Positions 32,450 to 41,566 of a stretch of DNA of 64,000 nt are shown here, piece after piece. The notes under the pieces are model-generated. The model made no database searches, was not told the DNA's origin, and was given only the letters and a program-made list of their open reading frames with translations. The stretch's first letter is position 1. Each line of letters starts with the position of its first letter. The stretch is from NCBI RefSeq assembly GCF_024648825.1, contig NZ_JANBBE010000007.1:372001-436000 (forward strand), written 5' to 3'. The position numbers and the translations under genes are program-made. This DNA is from Lentzea californiensis. Lineage in GTDB: Bacteria; Actinomycetota; Actinomycetes; Mycobacteriales; Pseudonocardiaceae.

Positions 32450-35062
32450 GTGACCTCCGCGGCCGAGACCAGCACCGGTGAGAGCTGGACAGCGGCTTTC
32501 GCCCACGCCCTGCGCCCGCTGATCGACGCGTCCCGCACGGAGGTCGCGCCACCGTTCGACGCGTCCTTCGCCGAGCAACTGGGGCGGCGGCTCGTGGCGA
32601 TCGCGGCACGAACGCTCGTGCTGGAGCTGCACGAGGCGCGCGACACGCTGACCAGCCCCACGAGCGCCGAGCGGTTCACCGAGTTCACGCGCACGCTGAA
32701 CCTCTCGTCGATCTTCAACCGCTACCCGGTGCTGGCCAGGTTGCTCGCGCAGGCCTGTGAGCAGGCGGTGTCCACGCACCACGAACTGTCGTCGCGGTTC
32801 ACCCGCGACCGGGCGAAGATCGTCCGGACGATCTTCGCGGGCGAGGACCCCGGCGCGTTGACCTCCATCGAGATGGGCCAGGGCGACGCGCACCAGCAGG
32901 GCCGGACCGTCGCGGTCCTGACCTTCGAGTCCGGCCGGAGGCTCGTCTACCGGCCTCGGCCGCTCGGGTTGCACGTGCGGTTCGCCGAACAGCTCGCCTG
33001 GCTCGCCACGCGAACCGGGATCGAGTTCCGGACGCCGAGGCTCCTGCCGCGCGACGGCTACGGGTGGATCGAGCACATCGGTCACGAGCCGTGCGCGGAC
33101 GTGGCCGGGGTCGCCGACTTCTACCAGCGGCTCGGCGCGTTGCTCGCGCTGCTCTACGCGGTCGACGGCACCGACATGCACTACGAGAACCTCATCGCGT
33201 GCGGCGACCAGCCGGTCCTCGTGGACGTCGAGACGCTGTTCCACCCTACGTTGACACCACCCGACGCGGACCCGGCCACGCTCGCACTCGTGAACTCGGT
33301 GCACCGCACGGCCCTGCTCCCCCACGTGCTGATGGGCGACAACGGGGCCGTGGACGTGTCCGGGGTTGGCGGCGACCACGGCGCGCTGTCACCGTTGAAC
33401 GCGGTCGACTGGGCCGACGCGGGCACCGACCGGATGCGGCTGGTCAGGCGCCCCAAGAAGTCGCCGGGGGCGTCGAACAGGCCGCTGCTCGGCGGCGTTC
33501 CCGCCGAACCCGCCGACTACCAGGATCCCCTGCTGGCCGGGTTCCGCGCGGGCTACGACGCGATAGTGGCGCACAGGAACGAGCTGCTGCAGCTCGTCCG
33601 GAAGTGCGTCAACGAGGAAGTGCGGTTCATAGCGCGCGCGACGCGGCAGTACGCGCGGTTGCTGGACGAGTCGACGCATCCGTCCGTGCTGGCCGACGCG
33701 CTGGACCGCGACCTGGCGTTCGGTGTGCTCGTGGTGGACGACCCGCTGCTCGACCGGCTGGTGCCGTTCGAGGTGTCCGACCTGTGGCGCGGTGACGTGC
33801 CGCTGTTCACGTGCCGGCCCGGGTCGACCGACCTGTGGACCGCGTCCGGGCTCCGGCTGCCGGGGATGCTGCCGGAGCCCGGGCTGCACGCCGTGACGCG
33901 CAAGGTCCTGGGGATGAGCGAGGTCGACCGGCACGACCAGCAGTGGGTGATCACGGCACTGCTGGCGTCGCGGCCGAGACCCGTGTCGCACCACAGCGGT
34001 GTCGTGGTGCCCGGTCACGTCGCGCCGGTCGACCCGGACCCGGCCCGGCTGCTGGTCGCCGCGTGCGGGATCGCCGACCAGATCCTCGCGCACGCCGTCA
34101 CCGGGCAGGACCGGGTCAACTGGCTCGGCCTCGAGCTGGTCGACGACCGGCACTGGTCGGTGCAGCCGCTCGGCGCCGGCCTGTCCAACGGCTACACGGG
34201 TGTCGCGCTGTTCCTCGCCGAACTGGGCGCGTTGACCGGCGCCGCGCGGTACGTCGACTTCGCCCGCGACGCGTTGCGGCCGTTGCCGTCGCTGCTGGAG
34301 ATGTTCGCCGAGGAACCGGAACTGGTCGCGGCCGTCGGTGGCGGGATCCACGGTCTCGGCGGCATTTGTCACGGGCTCGCCCGCCTCACGCACCTGCTCG
34401 AACTCGACCGCGACCTGCTCACGCAGGCCGTACGGCTGATGCCCCGGGAAGATTCGTCGCTCACCGTCGCGGACGGCGTGGCCGGCTCGTTGGCCGCGAT
34501 GCTCTCCGTGGGCACGCCTGAGGCACTTGCGCTCGCCGACCACTACGCCTCTGCTCTGCGTGGCTCCCTCTGCTCCGCGAACGGGTTCGCTCGCGGCCGT
34601 GCGGGAATTGGATGGGCGCTGAGGCGTTACGCGGCAACGGTTCGGAACGAGTTAACTGACGTGGCCGCACGGACGTTCCTGGACAGCGACGGCGCCGACC
34701 CGACCGACACCGGCTGGTGCTCGGGTCTGGCCGGTGTCGCGCTGGCCCGTGACGACGAGCGGCCGGCCGGTGTGCTGGCGTCCGGAGAACCGTTGCGGGA
34801 CATGAGTCTCTGCCACGGCGAACTGGGCGTCGTCGAGGCGCTGGCCGCCCACCACCCCAGCGCCGCGACCCGCCGCGTGGCGTTGTTGCTGGGAGCCCTG
34901 GAGGAACACGGCGCCCGGTGCGCCACACCGGGCGGCGTTCCCTCCCCCGGGCTGCTCACGGGCCTGGCCGGCATCGGTCACGGCCTGCTACGGCACGGGT
35001 TCTCGATCCCGTCAGTCCTGCTACTGCAAGCGTCACCCGAAACAGAGGAGTCCACTCGATGA
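32450..35062 (+). CDS. lanM: Class II lanthipeptide synthetase LanM
   Basis: 870 residues from GTG 32450 (GAGGTT 8 nt upstream). The N-terminal dehydratase (DUF4135) has LLALLYAVDGTDMHYENLIAC and VDVETLFHP. The C-terminal LanC-like cyclase begins near residue 545 and keeps the zinc ligands: Cys757 in WCSG, Cys788 and His789 in LCHG. It dehydrates Ser/Thr of a precursor and, if Cys is available, closes lanthionine rings. Length is toward the lower end for LanM. The stop overlaps the ATG of the small peptide gene (ATGA). Function as a LanM is secure; its substrate is discussed with that peptide. Confidence 0.95.
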   Translation: MTSAAETSTGESWTAAFAHALRPLIDASRTEVAPPFDASFAEQLGRRLVAIAARTLVLELHEARDTLTSPTSAERFTEFTRTLNLSSIFNRYPVLARLLAQACEQAVSTHHELSSRFTRDRAKIVRTIFAGEDPGALTSIEMGQGDAHQQGRTVAVLTFESGRRLVYRPRPLGLHVRFAEQLAWLATRTGIEFRTPRLLPRDGYGWIEHIGHEPCADVAGVADFYQRLGALLALLYAVDGTDMHYENLIACGDQPVLVDVETLFHPTLTPPDADPATLALVNSVHRTALLPHVLMGDNGAVDVSGVGGDHGALSPLNAVDWADAGTDRMRLVRRPKKSPGASNRPLLGGVPAEPADYQDPLLAGFRAGYDAIVAHRNELLQLVRKCVNEEVRFIARATRQYARLLDESTHPSVLADALDRDLAFGVLVVDDPLLDRLVPFEVSDLWRGDVPLFTCRPGSTDLWTASGLRLPGMLPEPGLHAVTRKVLGMSEVDRHDQQWVITALLASRPRPVSHHSGVVVPGHVAPVDPDPARLLVAACGIADQILAHAVTGQDRVNWLGLELVDDRHWSVQPLGAGLSNGYTGVALFLAELGALTGAARYVDFARDALRPLPSLLEMFAEEPELVAAVGGGIHGLGGICHGLARLTHLLELDRDLLTQAVRLMPREDSSLTVADGVAGSLAAMLSVGTPEALALADHYASALRGSLCSANGFARGRAGIGWALRRYAATVRNELTDVAARTFLDSDGADPTDTGWCSGLAGVALARDDERPAGVLASGEPLRDMSLCHGELGVVEALAAHHPSAATRRVALLLGALEEHGARCATPGGVPSPGLLTGLAGIGHGLLRHGFSIPSVLLLQASPETEESTR

Positions 35063-35247
35063 ACGAGTCCCTGCACCGCACGGCCGACCAGCCCGGACCG
35101 GCCGAGCACGCGATCGGGGAGATGGAGCTCGCACCGAAGACCTTCGCGGGTGCGCGGGCACGTGCGTTGATGGGTGTGACCATGGCGATGAGCGCGTTCG
35201 CGGCGATCACACCGGCGCTCTCGGACACCACGGTGAGCGTCCAGTAA
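35059..35247 (+). CDS. Candidate LanM substrate: 62-residue Cys-free peptide
   Basis: The only small gene tied to lanM, translationally coupled by ATGA. MNESLHRTADQPGPAEHA is hydrophilic and acidic (leader-like). From about residue 35 the sequence is hydrophobic and Ser/Thr-bearing: ALMGVTMAMSAFAAITPALS, then DTTVSVQ. Seven Ser/Thr lie in residues 41-60, but there is no Cys, so lanthionine rings cannot form within it. It might carry only dehydrated residues, receive an external thiol, or not be the substrate. It could also be a short membrane protein, since residues 35-54 could span a membrane. Confidence 0.65.
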   Translation: MNESLHRTADQPGPAEHAIGEMELAPKTFAGARARALMGVTMAMSAFAAITPALSDTTVSVQ

Positions 35248-35316
35248 GTGAATTTCTCCCCGAATACGCCTGGGCAGCCGATACGGAAGCCCGACCGGGA
35301 CCGTTAGGGTCCAGAC

Positions 35317-38193
35317 ATGCAGACCCGAGCGCCCCAAGTGGTCGGCCGTGATCGCGAGATCACGGCCGTCACGGGGGCACTGGCGCGCACCCGCCAGTCC
35401 CGTGGTGGCGCCGTCTTCCTCACCGGGGAGGCGGGGATCGGCAAGTCCAGGCTCGCCCGTTACGCGGCGGGCCAGGCGTACGACGACGGCATGCGGGTGC
35501 TCAAAGGACGCGGCACCACCATCGGTCCGATGGTGCCGTTCCGTCCCATCGCGGAAGCACTCCTGGGCCTGTTCCGCGGCGAACCGCCGGACGACTCCGC
35601 GCTCGGGCCGTACAAACCGGTGCTGGGCACGCTGATCCCCGAGTGGCACGACCACCGGTCCACGAAGGAATCGGTCGTCGTGCTGGCGGAGGCGGTGCTG
35701 CGGCTGCTCGCGTCCGTCGCGCGCAAGACGCCGTGCCTGCTCGTGCTGGAAGACCTGCACGAGGCGGACGCGGAGACGCTCGCGGTCGTGGAGTACCTGG
35801 CGGACAACCTGGAGGACCAGCCGGTTCTGCTGCTGGCCACGATCCGCACCGAACCCGGCCACGCGCTCGAGCTCGTGCACCGGATGGTGCAACGCGGCTC
35901 CGGCAGGCTGGTGGAGCTGCACCGGCTCTCGCAGGACGAGGTGGGCCAGATGACGGCCGCCTGCCTGGACAGCGCGCCTGCCCCGGCGGAGCTCGTCGAT
36001 CGCTTGTGGACGGACAGCGCCGGAAACCCGTTCGTCATCGAGGAACTGCTGCACGGCATGGTGAGCGGCGGCCTGCTCGTGGCCGGTGCGGACGGCTGGC
36101 AGGTGCTGGGCGAGCTCAAGCTGCCCGTGCCGGCCGCGTTCGTGCGCAGCGTCGCGCACCGCACGGACAGGCTGGGGCCGCAGGGCCGTGAGGTGCTGTC
36201 CATCGCGGCGGTGCTGGGCCACCGGTTCCCGCTTTCCGTGGTGCAGAAGGTCACCGGCATCGACGACCGCGAACTGCTCAGCCACCTGCACGCGGGAGTG
36301 GCCGCGCAGCTCGTGACCCCGGACGAGCCCGCCCCCGACTGGTACGCGTTCCGGCACCCGCTCACCGCCGACGCGTTGCTGGCCCAGCTGACCCCGGCCG
36401 AACGCGTGGACCTGTCGTCGCGCACGGCGGACGCGGCCGAGGACCTGCACCCCGGCCTGCCCGGCGACTGGTGCCCGCTCGTCGCGAAGCTGCGGTTCGA
36501 CGCCGGATCCCGCACGAGGGCGGGACTTCTGTTCGCCGAGGCGGGCAGGCGGGCGTTGTCGGGCGGGGCGGCGGAGTCGGCGGTCACGCTGCTCGACCGC
36601 GCGCAGGGCCTGCTCACCGACGACGCGGTGGCCCGTGCCGAGGTGCTCGACACGCTGCTGCCGGCACTGGCCGAGACGGGGGACTTCGAACGCGCCTTCG
36701 CCCTGGAGGTGAACGACCTCCACGGGCTGGACGCGTCGCTGCGCGCGAAGCTCCACACGCGACTGTCCCGAGTGGCCTACCTCGCCGGCTGGTTCACCGA
36801 AGGCGTGGAACAGGTGCGCATCGCGCGGGCGCTGCTCGGGCCGGACGCACCGGACGAACTGGCCGCGCAGCTGGACGTCAACTCCGCGTACCTCACGCTG
36901 AACATCCCGAGCGCCGGCCGGATCGCGTCCGCGGCGGGCCTCGCCCGGCAGGCGGCACTGGCGGCGGACCGGGCGCGACTGCCGGCGGTGGCGTGCGAGG
37001 CGTGGCAGCTGCTCGGGATCATCGCGCGCGAGCAGGACATCGACGAGGCGAACGCCTGCTTCAGCAAGGCGCTCGCTCTCGCGGGCACGCACCAGATGCC
37101 GATCCAGCACGTCTACGCGCTGGTCCGCTTGGCGGGCAACGAATGGCTGCAGCACGGCAGCACCGCGTCCCTGGGCCGGACGCACGCCGAGGCGTGCCGG
37201 GCGGGCGCGATCACGGTGGCGCACAACGTGGACGCGATCCTGGCGCTGCAGTCGGTGCTGACTGGTGACCACGCCGTGGCCACCGAGGAGATCGAGCGGT
37301 GCCTGCGCACCACGACGCGCCTGCGGTTCCACGCGCTCACCCGCTACCTGCTGATGACGAAGGCGGTGCTCGCCGCACACCGGGGCAACCGCGCCGAGAC
37401 CGAGGACGCCATCAGCGAGTTCGAGGCGGTCGCGAAGAACGGGGCGCAGGAGTACCCGCTGTGCTTCGGGCTCGCCCGCGCGTTCTGCGCGCTGCTGGAG
37501 GAGAACCACGCGCTGGCGATGACGGAGCTCGACCGCGCGCTCGACCTGGAATCGCAGAACCCAACGACGTTCCACCTGTCCGGCACGCACGGCATGCGAG
37601 TGCTGCTCGGCGTGCTCGACGGCCGGTTCGGCTGGCCGGACTACCACGCGCTGGCGGCGACGTCCGCGTCGGGAATGCGGTGGAACCGGCAGTTCACCGA
37701 GCTGGCGCACGCCGTGCTGCTCGGCCGGGACACCCGTTGCACCGAAGCCCTGGAAGCCTTCCAGCGCGCCCAGGAGGCCGCGGAACCGTATCCGCTGGCC
37801 CGTCACCTCGGCCGGCGGCTCGTCGCGCAGGAGGCGGCGGGATGGGGCGATCCGGTGTCCTGGCTGCGTTCCGCCGAGGAGTACTTCCACCAGGCCACGA
37901 TCCCGGCGGTGGCGTCGGCGTGCCGGGGCCTGTTGCGGCAGGCGGGAGCACCGGTGCAGCAACGGCGCAGCGGCACCGACCAGGTGCCGCGGCAGCTGCG
38001 CGGGCACGGCGTGACGGTCCGCGAGTTCGAGGTGTTCGTGCTGCTGGCTGACCGGATGGGCAACAAGGCGATCGGCACGCGGCTGCACATCTCGCCGCGC
38101 ACGGTGGAAAAGCACGTCGCGTCGCTCATCGCGAAGACCGGCCAGCCCGACCGTGAAGCGCTTTCCACCTACGCCGCGGCCTTGGGACGTTGA
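35317..38193 (+). CDS. LuxR-family transcriptional regulator with AAA ATPase (LAL type)
   Basis: 958 residues. The N-terminal AAA domain has VVGRDREI and Walker A GEAGIGKSRLAR (about 37-50), with Walker B-like LLVLEDLHEAD. A long TPR-rich middle follows (about 400-840). The C-terminal LuxR HTH reads LTVREFEVFVLL..KAIGTRLHISPRTVEKHVASL. Such LAL regulators control antibiotic clusters. Its place between the peptide and the efflux genes suggests that it activates this locus. A perfect hairpin terminator follows the stop. Confidence 0.9.
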   Translation: MQTRAPQVVGRDREITAVTGALARTRQSRGGAVFLTGEAGIGKSRLARYAAGQAYDDGMRVLKGRGTTIGPMVPFRPIAEALLGLFRGEPPDDSALGPYKPVLGTLIPEWHDHRSTKESVVVLAEAVLRLLASVARKTPCLLVLEDLHEADAETLAVVEYLADNLEDQPVLLLATIRTEPGHALELVHRMVQRGSGRLVELHRLSQDEVGQMTAACLDSAPAPAELVDRLWTDSAGNPFVIEELLHGMVSGGLLVAGADGWQVLGELKLPVPAAFVRSVAHRTDRLGPQGREVLSIAAVLGHRFPLSVVQKVTGIDDRELLSHLHAGVAAQLVTPDEPAPDWYAFRHPLTADALLAQLTPAERVDLSSRTADAAEDLHPGLPGDWCPLVAKLRFDAGSRTRAGLLFAEAGRRALSGGAAESAVTLLDRAQGLLTDDAVARAEVLDTLLPALAETGDFERAFALEVNDLHGLDASLRAKLHTRLSRVAYLAGWFTEGVEQVRIARALLGPDAPDELAAQLDVNSAYLTLNIPSAGRIASAAGLARQAALAADRARLPAVACEAWQLLGIIAREQDIDEANACFSKALALAGTHQMPIQHVYALVRLAGNEWLQHGSTASLGRTHAEACRAGAITVAHNVDAILALQSVLTGDHAVATEEIERCLRTTTRLRFHALTRYLLMTKAVLAAHRGNRAETEDAISEFEAVAKNGAQEYPLCFGLARAFCALLEENHALAMTELDRALDLESQNPTTFHLSGTHGMRVLLGVLDGRFGWPDYHALAATSASGMRWNRQFTELAHAVLLGRDTRCTEALEAFQRAQEAAEPYPLARHLGRRLVAQEAAGWGDPVSWLRSAEEYFHQATIPAVASACRGLLRQAGAPVQQRRSGTDQVPRQLRGHGVTVREFEVFVLLADRMGNKAIGTRLHISPRTVEKHVASLIAKTGQPDREALSTYAAALGR

Positions 38194-38217
38194 CGTTTCG
38201 GTCTTGACCGAAACGTC
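38192..38217 (+). terminator. Hairpin terminator after the LuxR gene
   Basis: GACGTTTCGGT and ACCGAAACGTC, perfect 11-bp stem with 4-nt loop CTTG, starting at the stop codon. Confidence 0.7.
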
Positions 38218-38307
38218 GAGGTGCATCGGCCGAAAGACTGATGCAACCTCAGGGGCCCATCAGGTGTCCTTATCGGTAGGTTGGTCGAAACGACATGGGG
38301 GACGTTC

Positions 38308-39297
38308 GTGCGCAAAATTGTTCTCGCGCCGCTGTGCGCGCTGATCACGGTAGCCGTGGCGGCGTGCAGTCCGTCAGGTCCGGAACCGACCAATCCGGAG
38401 CTGGCGCCGCGCGGCACACCGATGACCAAGGTCAAGCCCACCAGGCAGGACCTGACCACCAAGCTCAGCATCTCCGGCAAGGTCGAGATGAACCCGACGT
38501 TCGGGCTCGTCGCGCCGGTCGCGGGACAGGTGCGGTACTTCGACGTCGCGGCTCCGAACGGCACTCCGACGAAGCCCATCCGGGTCGCGACGGTGTGGAA
38601 GGACCAGCAGCCGAACTACGTGGAGGCGCCGGCGGGTTCCACGTTCACCGGCAGGCTCGTCGACGACAAGGCGACGGTGACGGCGGGCATGCCGGTCGCG
38701 TCGGCCAAGCACGTCGGTTACGCGATCGTCGGCGACATCGACGGCCAGCAGGCTTACAAGATCAACGGCGCGCTCACCGACGTCGTGGTGCAGATCAAGA
38801 ACGGGCCCGGCCCGTTCCCGTGCACCGTGCTCGGCACGATCGCCGCGCTGCCGCAGGGCACCGTCCCGGAGAAGCCGCCGGTCACGCCGGACACCAAGGA
38901 CGAGAAGAAGGACCAGCCGCAGCAGCAGCCGCAACCCCAGCAGCAGCCGCAGCAGCCGAGTGCCTCCACCGGCCTGCGCATCGTGTGCACCGCGCCCGCG
39001 GACGTGCAGATGATCAACGGCGCCACCGCGTCGATCGAGGTCACCACCGGCAAGTCGGCGCAGGCGATGGTCGTCCCGGTCGAGGCCGTGGCGGGTCAGC
39101 AGGGCAAGGGCAAGGTCGACGTCATCCAGCCCGACGGCTCGCGCCGCACGGTCGACGTGGTGCTGGGCCTGACCGACGGCAAGGTCATCGAGGTCAAGTC
39201 CGGTCTCACCGGTGACGAGGAGCTCGCCGTGCCGGGCCCGAACCTGCCAGAGGGTCAGCAGCAGGGCGGCGACCAGTCCAAGCCGACGGGACCGTGA
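38308..39297 (+). CDS. MacA/HlyD-like periplasmic-adaptor-type lipoprotein
   Basis: 329 residues from GTG 38308 (GGGGGA about 5 nt upstream). Lipobox VAVAACSPSG. Middle region has an adaptor beta-barrel/lipoyl-like organisation, a Pro/Gln-rich insert (DQPQQQPQPQQQPQQP, about 208-225) and a C-terminal strand VIQPDGSRRTVDVVLGLTDG. It is encoded directly before an ATPase and permease with TGATG overlaps, forming a MacAB-type exporter. As a Gram-positive it has no outer-membrane partner; the adaptor may hand a lipophilic peptide outward. Confidence 0.85.
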   Translation: MRKIVLAPLCALITVAVAACSPSGPEPTNPELAPRGTPMTKVKPTRQDLTTKLSISGKVEMNPTFGLVAPVAGQVRYFDVAAPNGTPTKPIRVATVWKDQQPNYVEAPAGSTFTGRLVDDKATVTAGMPVASAKHVGYAIVGDIDGQQAYKINGALTDVVVQIKNGPGPFPCTVLGTIAALPQGTVPEKPPVTPDTKDEKKDQPQQQPQPQQQPQQPSASTGLRIVCTAPADVQMINGATASIEVTTGKSAQAMVVPVEAVAGQQGKGKVDVIQPDGSRRTVDVVLGLTDGKVIEVKSGLTGDEELAVPGPNLPEGQQQGGDQSKPTGP

Positions 39298-40007
39298 TGA
39301 CGCAGTCCTTCGAACAACCCACGGTGCAGGTCCAGGCACCGCTGCTCCAGCTCAACGGCATCACGAAAGTCCTGAAGGGGCAAGGGGAACCGCGCACGAT
39401 CCTGTCCGGTGTGGACTTCACCGTCCACCCTGGACAGAGTGTGGCGATCCTCGGCCGTTCCGGTTCCGGCAAGTCGACGCTGCTGTCGCTGATCGGCCTG
39501 TTCGACCGCGCCGACGAGGGCAAGTACTTCCTGCACGGCAACGACATCACGAAGCTCCCCGAACGCAGGGCGGCGGCGTTGCGCAGCGCGGAGTTCGGGT
39601 TCGTGTTCCAGCGCTTCTTCCTGCTCAAGCACCTCACCGCGGCGCAGAACGTGGCGATGGCGCTGGTGAACGGCCAGGGCTGGTCGGCACGGCGCAAGCG
39701 CAAGCAGCAGGTGATGGAGGCGCTGGAGCAGGTCGGCATCGCGCACCTCGCGAAATCCAAGCCCACCAGGCTTTCCGGCGGTGAGCAGCAGCGCGTGGCG
39801 ATCGCCCGCGCACTCGTCCGCCAGCCGCGCATCATCCTCGCCGACGAACCCACGGGCGCGCTCGACACCGAGACCGGCAACCTCGTCGTCGAGGTGCTGC
39901 TCAACACGACCAGGCAGGGCTGCGGCCTCGTGCTGGTCACGCACGACCACGACCACGCGCGCAAGATGGGCCGCGTGATGGAGCTGCGCGACGGGCGGTT
40001 CAACTGA
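39297..40007 (+). CDS. ABC transporter ATP-binding protein (MacB/LolD type)
   Basis: 236 residues. Walker A GRSGSGKSTLLSL, signature LSGGEQQRVAIARALV, Walker B IILADEPTGALD, switch THDHDHA. Class of MacB, LolD and FtsE. Start ATG 39297 overlaps the upstream stop (TGATG), and its own stop overlaps the permease ATG. Likely energises export or self-immunity for the lanthipeptide locus. Confidence 0.95.
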   Translation: MTQSFEQPTVQVQAPLLQLNGITKVLKGQGEPRTILSGVDFTVHPGQSVAILGRSGSGKSTLLSLIGLFDRADEGKYFLHGNDITKLPERRAAALRSAEFGFVFQRFFLLKHLTAAQNVAMALVNGQGWSARRKRKQQVMEALEQVGIAHLAKSKPTRLSGGEQQRVAIARALVRQPRIILADEPTGALDTETGNLVVEVLLNTTRQGCGLVLVTHDHDHARKMGRVMELRDGRFN

Positions 40008-41335
40008 TGCTTTCCGGCAAGTTCCGGTCCGCCCTGGTCATCGGCGGACAGGGCATCCGCGCCCGAAAACTGCGCACGTTCCTCTCGATGGTCTCGCTGT
40101 TCCTCGGCGTCCTCGCCGTCGTGGCCGTGCAGGCGGGGTCCGAGATCGCCGAGCGCGCGATGCTCACCGACGTCGAGCTCCAGTCCGGCAAGGACGGCAC
40201 GATCATGGGCTATGTCCCCGGCGAGAAGGGCGCGCCGGGCATCGTCGAGTCGACGCTGAAGGGCCGCACCGACGCGGTCGCGATGATCAGCTCTCGCGCG
40301 ATCATCGGCGAGCCGGGCGTGCGGCCGATCAACGAGGGCGGCATGCCGTTCGAGTACGCGAACAGGGGCGGCGACTACTCCGGCCCGATGGTCTACTGCG
40401 ACGCCAACGGCACCTGCACCGAACAGAAGAAGGAAGAGCGCAAGCCGGACGGCCAGGCGATCGAGGTCAGCATGGTCGCGCTGACCGGCGACATCCGCCC
40501 GTTCAAGCCGTTCCGCTCCGTCTCCGGCACCTGGCTGGACTTCGGCACCGCGCCGTCGCTGGCGCCTCGCATCGTGCTGAACGAGGAAGCCGCCAAGGGC
40601 CTCAAGCAGTACCGCGTCCCCGGCGAGATGATGATCGACGGCGCCACCCACCACGTGTCACCGCAGATCATCGGCGTCGTGCAGGACGGCTCCTCGCAAC
40701 CGCGCGTCTACATGCGCCTCGACGAGCTGCGCACGTGGATGCCGGCGGCCGCCGCGACCACCGAGGTGGACAGGTTCCGCGGCGGCGGCACCCAGCTGGA
40801 GCTCTACCTGCAGCCGGGCACCGACGACCTGCAGCAGCTGATCAAGGCGAAGCTCACCGGCGCGGGCCTGGAACAGAACCAGATGCACTTCCAGACGGTG
40901 AACTCCAAGGAGCGCATGGAGTCCCAGCTGAAGATCATGCGCCTGATCTTCCTCGGCATGGCGTTCCTGGTGCTGCTCATCGGCGTCGCGGGAATCCTGA
41001 ACGTCGGCCTCGCCACCGTCGGCGAGCGCGTCGAGGAGTTCGCGCTGCGCCGCGCGGTCGGCATGTCGCGCCTGCTGCTCGCGGGCATCGTGCTCGCGGA
41101 GACGTTGCTGACGGGCCTGCTGACCGCCGCACTGGCCATCGGCGCGGGCGTCGGTGGGTTGCAGGTGGCGCTGATGATGTTCGGTAGCAGGTTCCCGTCG
41201 TTGCAGGGCACCGCTTTCCCCTGGGAGGCGGGTGTCGCGGGCGTGATCGCGGGTCTCGTCGCCGGTGTGCTCGGCGGGCTCATCCCGGCCATCCGGGCGG
41301 CGCGGATCCCGATCGCCACAGTCATGCGGGCCTGA
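40007..41335 (+). CDS. MacB/FtsX-type ABC permease
   Basis: 442 residues. N-terminal TM (FLSMVSLFLGVLAVVAVQA), a large periplasmic-side domain (about 60-320), then three TMs near 325-440 (IFLGMAFLVLLIGVAG; LLLAGIVLAETLLTGLLTAAL; AGVAGVIAGLVAGVLGG). The C-terminal AIRAARIPIATVMRA is the FtsX-type tail. With the adaptor and ATPase it forms a MacAB-like exporter. No C39 peptidase domain, unlike usual class II LanT. Confidence 0.9.
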   Translation: MLSGKFRSALVIGGQGIRARKLRTFLSMVSLFLGVLAVVAVQAGSEIAERAMLTDVELQSGKDGTIMGYVPGEKGAPGIVESTLKGRTDAVAMISSRAIIGEPGVRPINEGGMPFEYANRGGDYSGPMVYCDANGTCTEQKKEERKPDGQAIEVSMVALTGDIRPFKPFRSVSGTWLDFGTAPSLAPRIVLNEEAAKGLKQYRVPGEMMIDGATHHVSPQIIGVVQDGSSQPRVYMRLDELRTWMPAAAATTEVDRFRGGGTQLELYLQPGTDDLQQLIKAKLTGAGLEQNQMHFQTVNSKERMESQLKIMRLIFLGMAFLVLLIGVAGILNVGLATVGERVEEFALRRAVGMSRLLLAGIVLAETLLTGLLTAALAIGAGVGGLQVALMMFGSRFPSLQGTAFPWEAGVAGVIAGLVAGVLGGLIPAIRAARIPIATVMRA

Positions 41336-41394
41336 GTGCTGTGGCCGCCGGCCTTTGCCCCGTGTTTCGACGGTCAGACGGGCGCATCGCGGCG

Positions 41395-41439
41395 CCGGCC
41401 CCGCGCCCTCATATCGGGCATATGGGGGCGCGGGGCCGG
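41395..41439. terminator. Strong hairpin terminator after the exporter operon
   Basis: Perfect 14-bp stem CCGGCCCCGCGCCC / GGGCGCGGGGCCGG with a 17-nt loop that itself contains CATATCGGGCATATG. Confidence 0.8.
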
Positions 41440-41517
41440 TGTCGCGAGGTGTCCTGCTGAGCGCCGGAACACGCGGTGAAGGTCGGCGGCCACAGCACTC
41501 CCTGGCCCGTTGCCGGC

Positions 41518-41552
41518 GAAGCCCCGGACCGCTTGACGCGGGCCGGGGCTTC
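41518..41552 (+). terminator. Second hairpin terminator
   Basis: GAAGCCCCGG pairs with CCGGGGCTTC and is followed by GTATTTTC, close to a classical T-tract. Lies between the convergent permease and AKR genes. Confidence 0.75.
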
Positions 41553-41566
41553 GTATTTTCCGCGAA

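Noticed and set aside
35247-35317. Second lanthipeptide precursor after the Cys-free peptide
   Set aside because: Only a 19-codon frame without Cys; no other small peptide gene is visible between lanM and the LuxR gene.
34978-38226. Long minus-strand open frame opposite the LuxR gene
   Set aside because: Low-complexity Arg/Gln/His translation; the plus-strand LuxR protein has clear AAA and HTH motifs.
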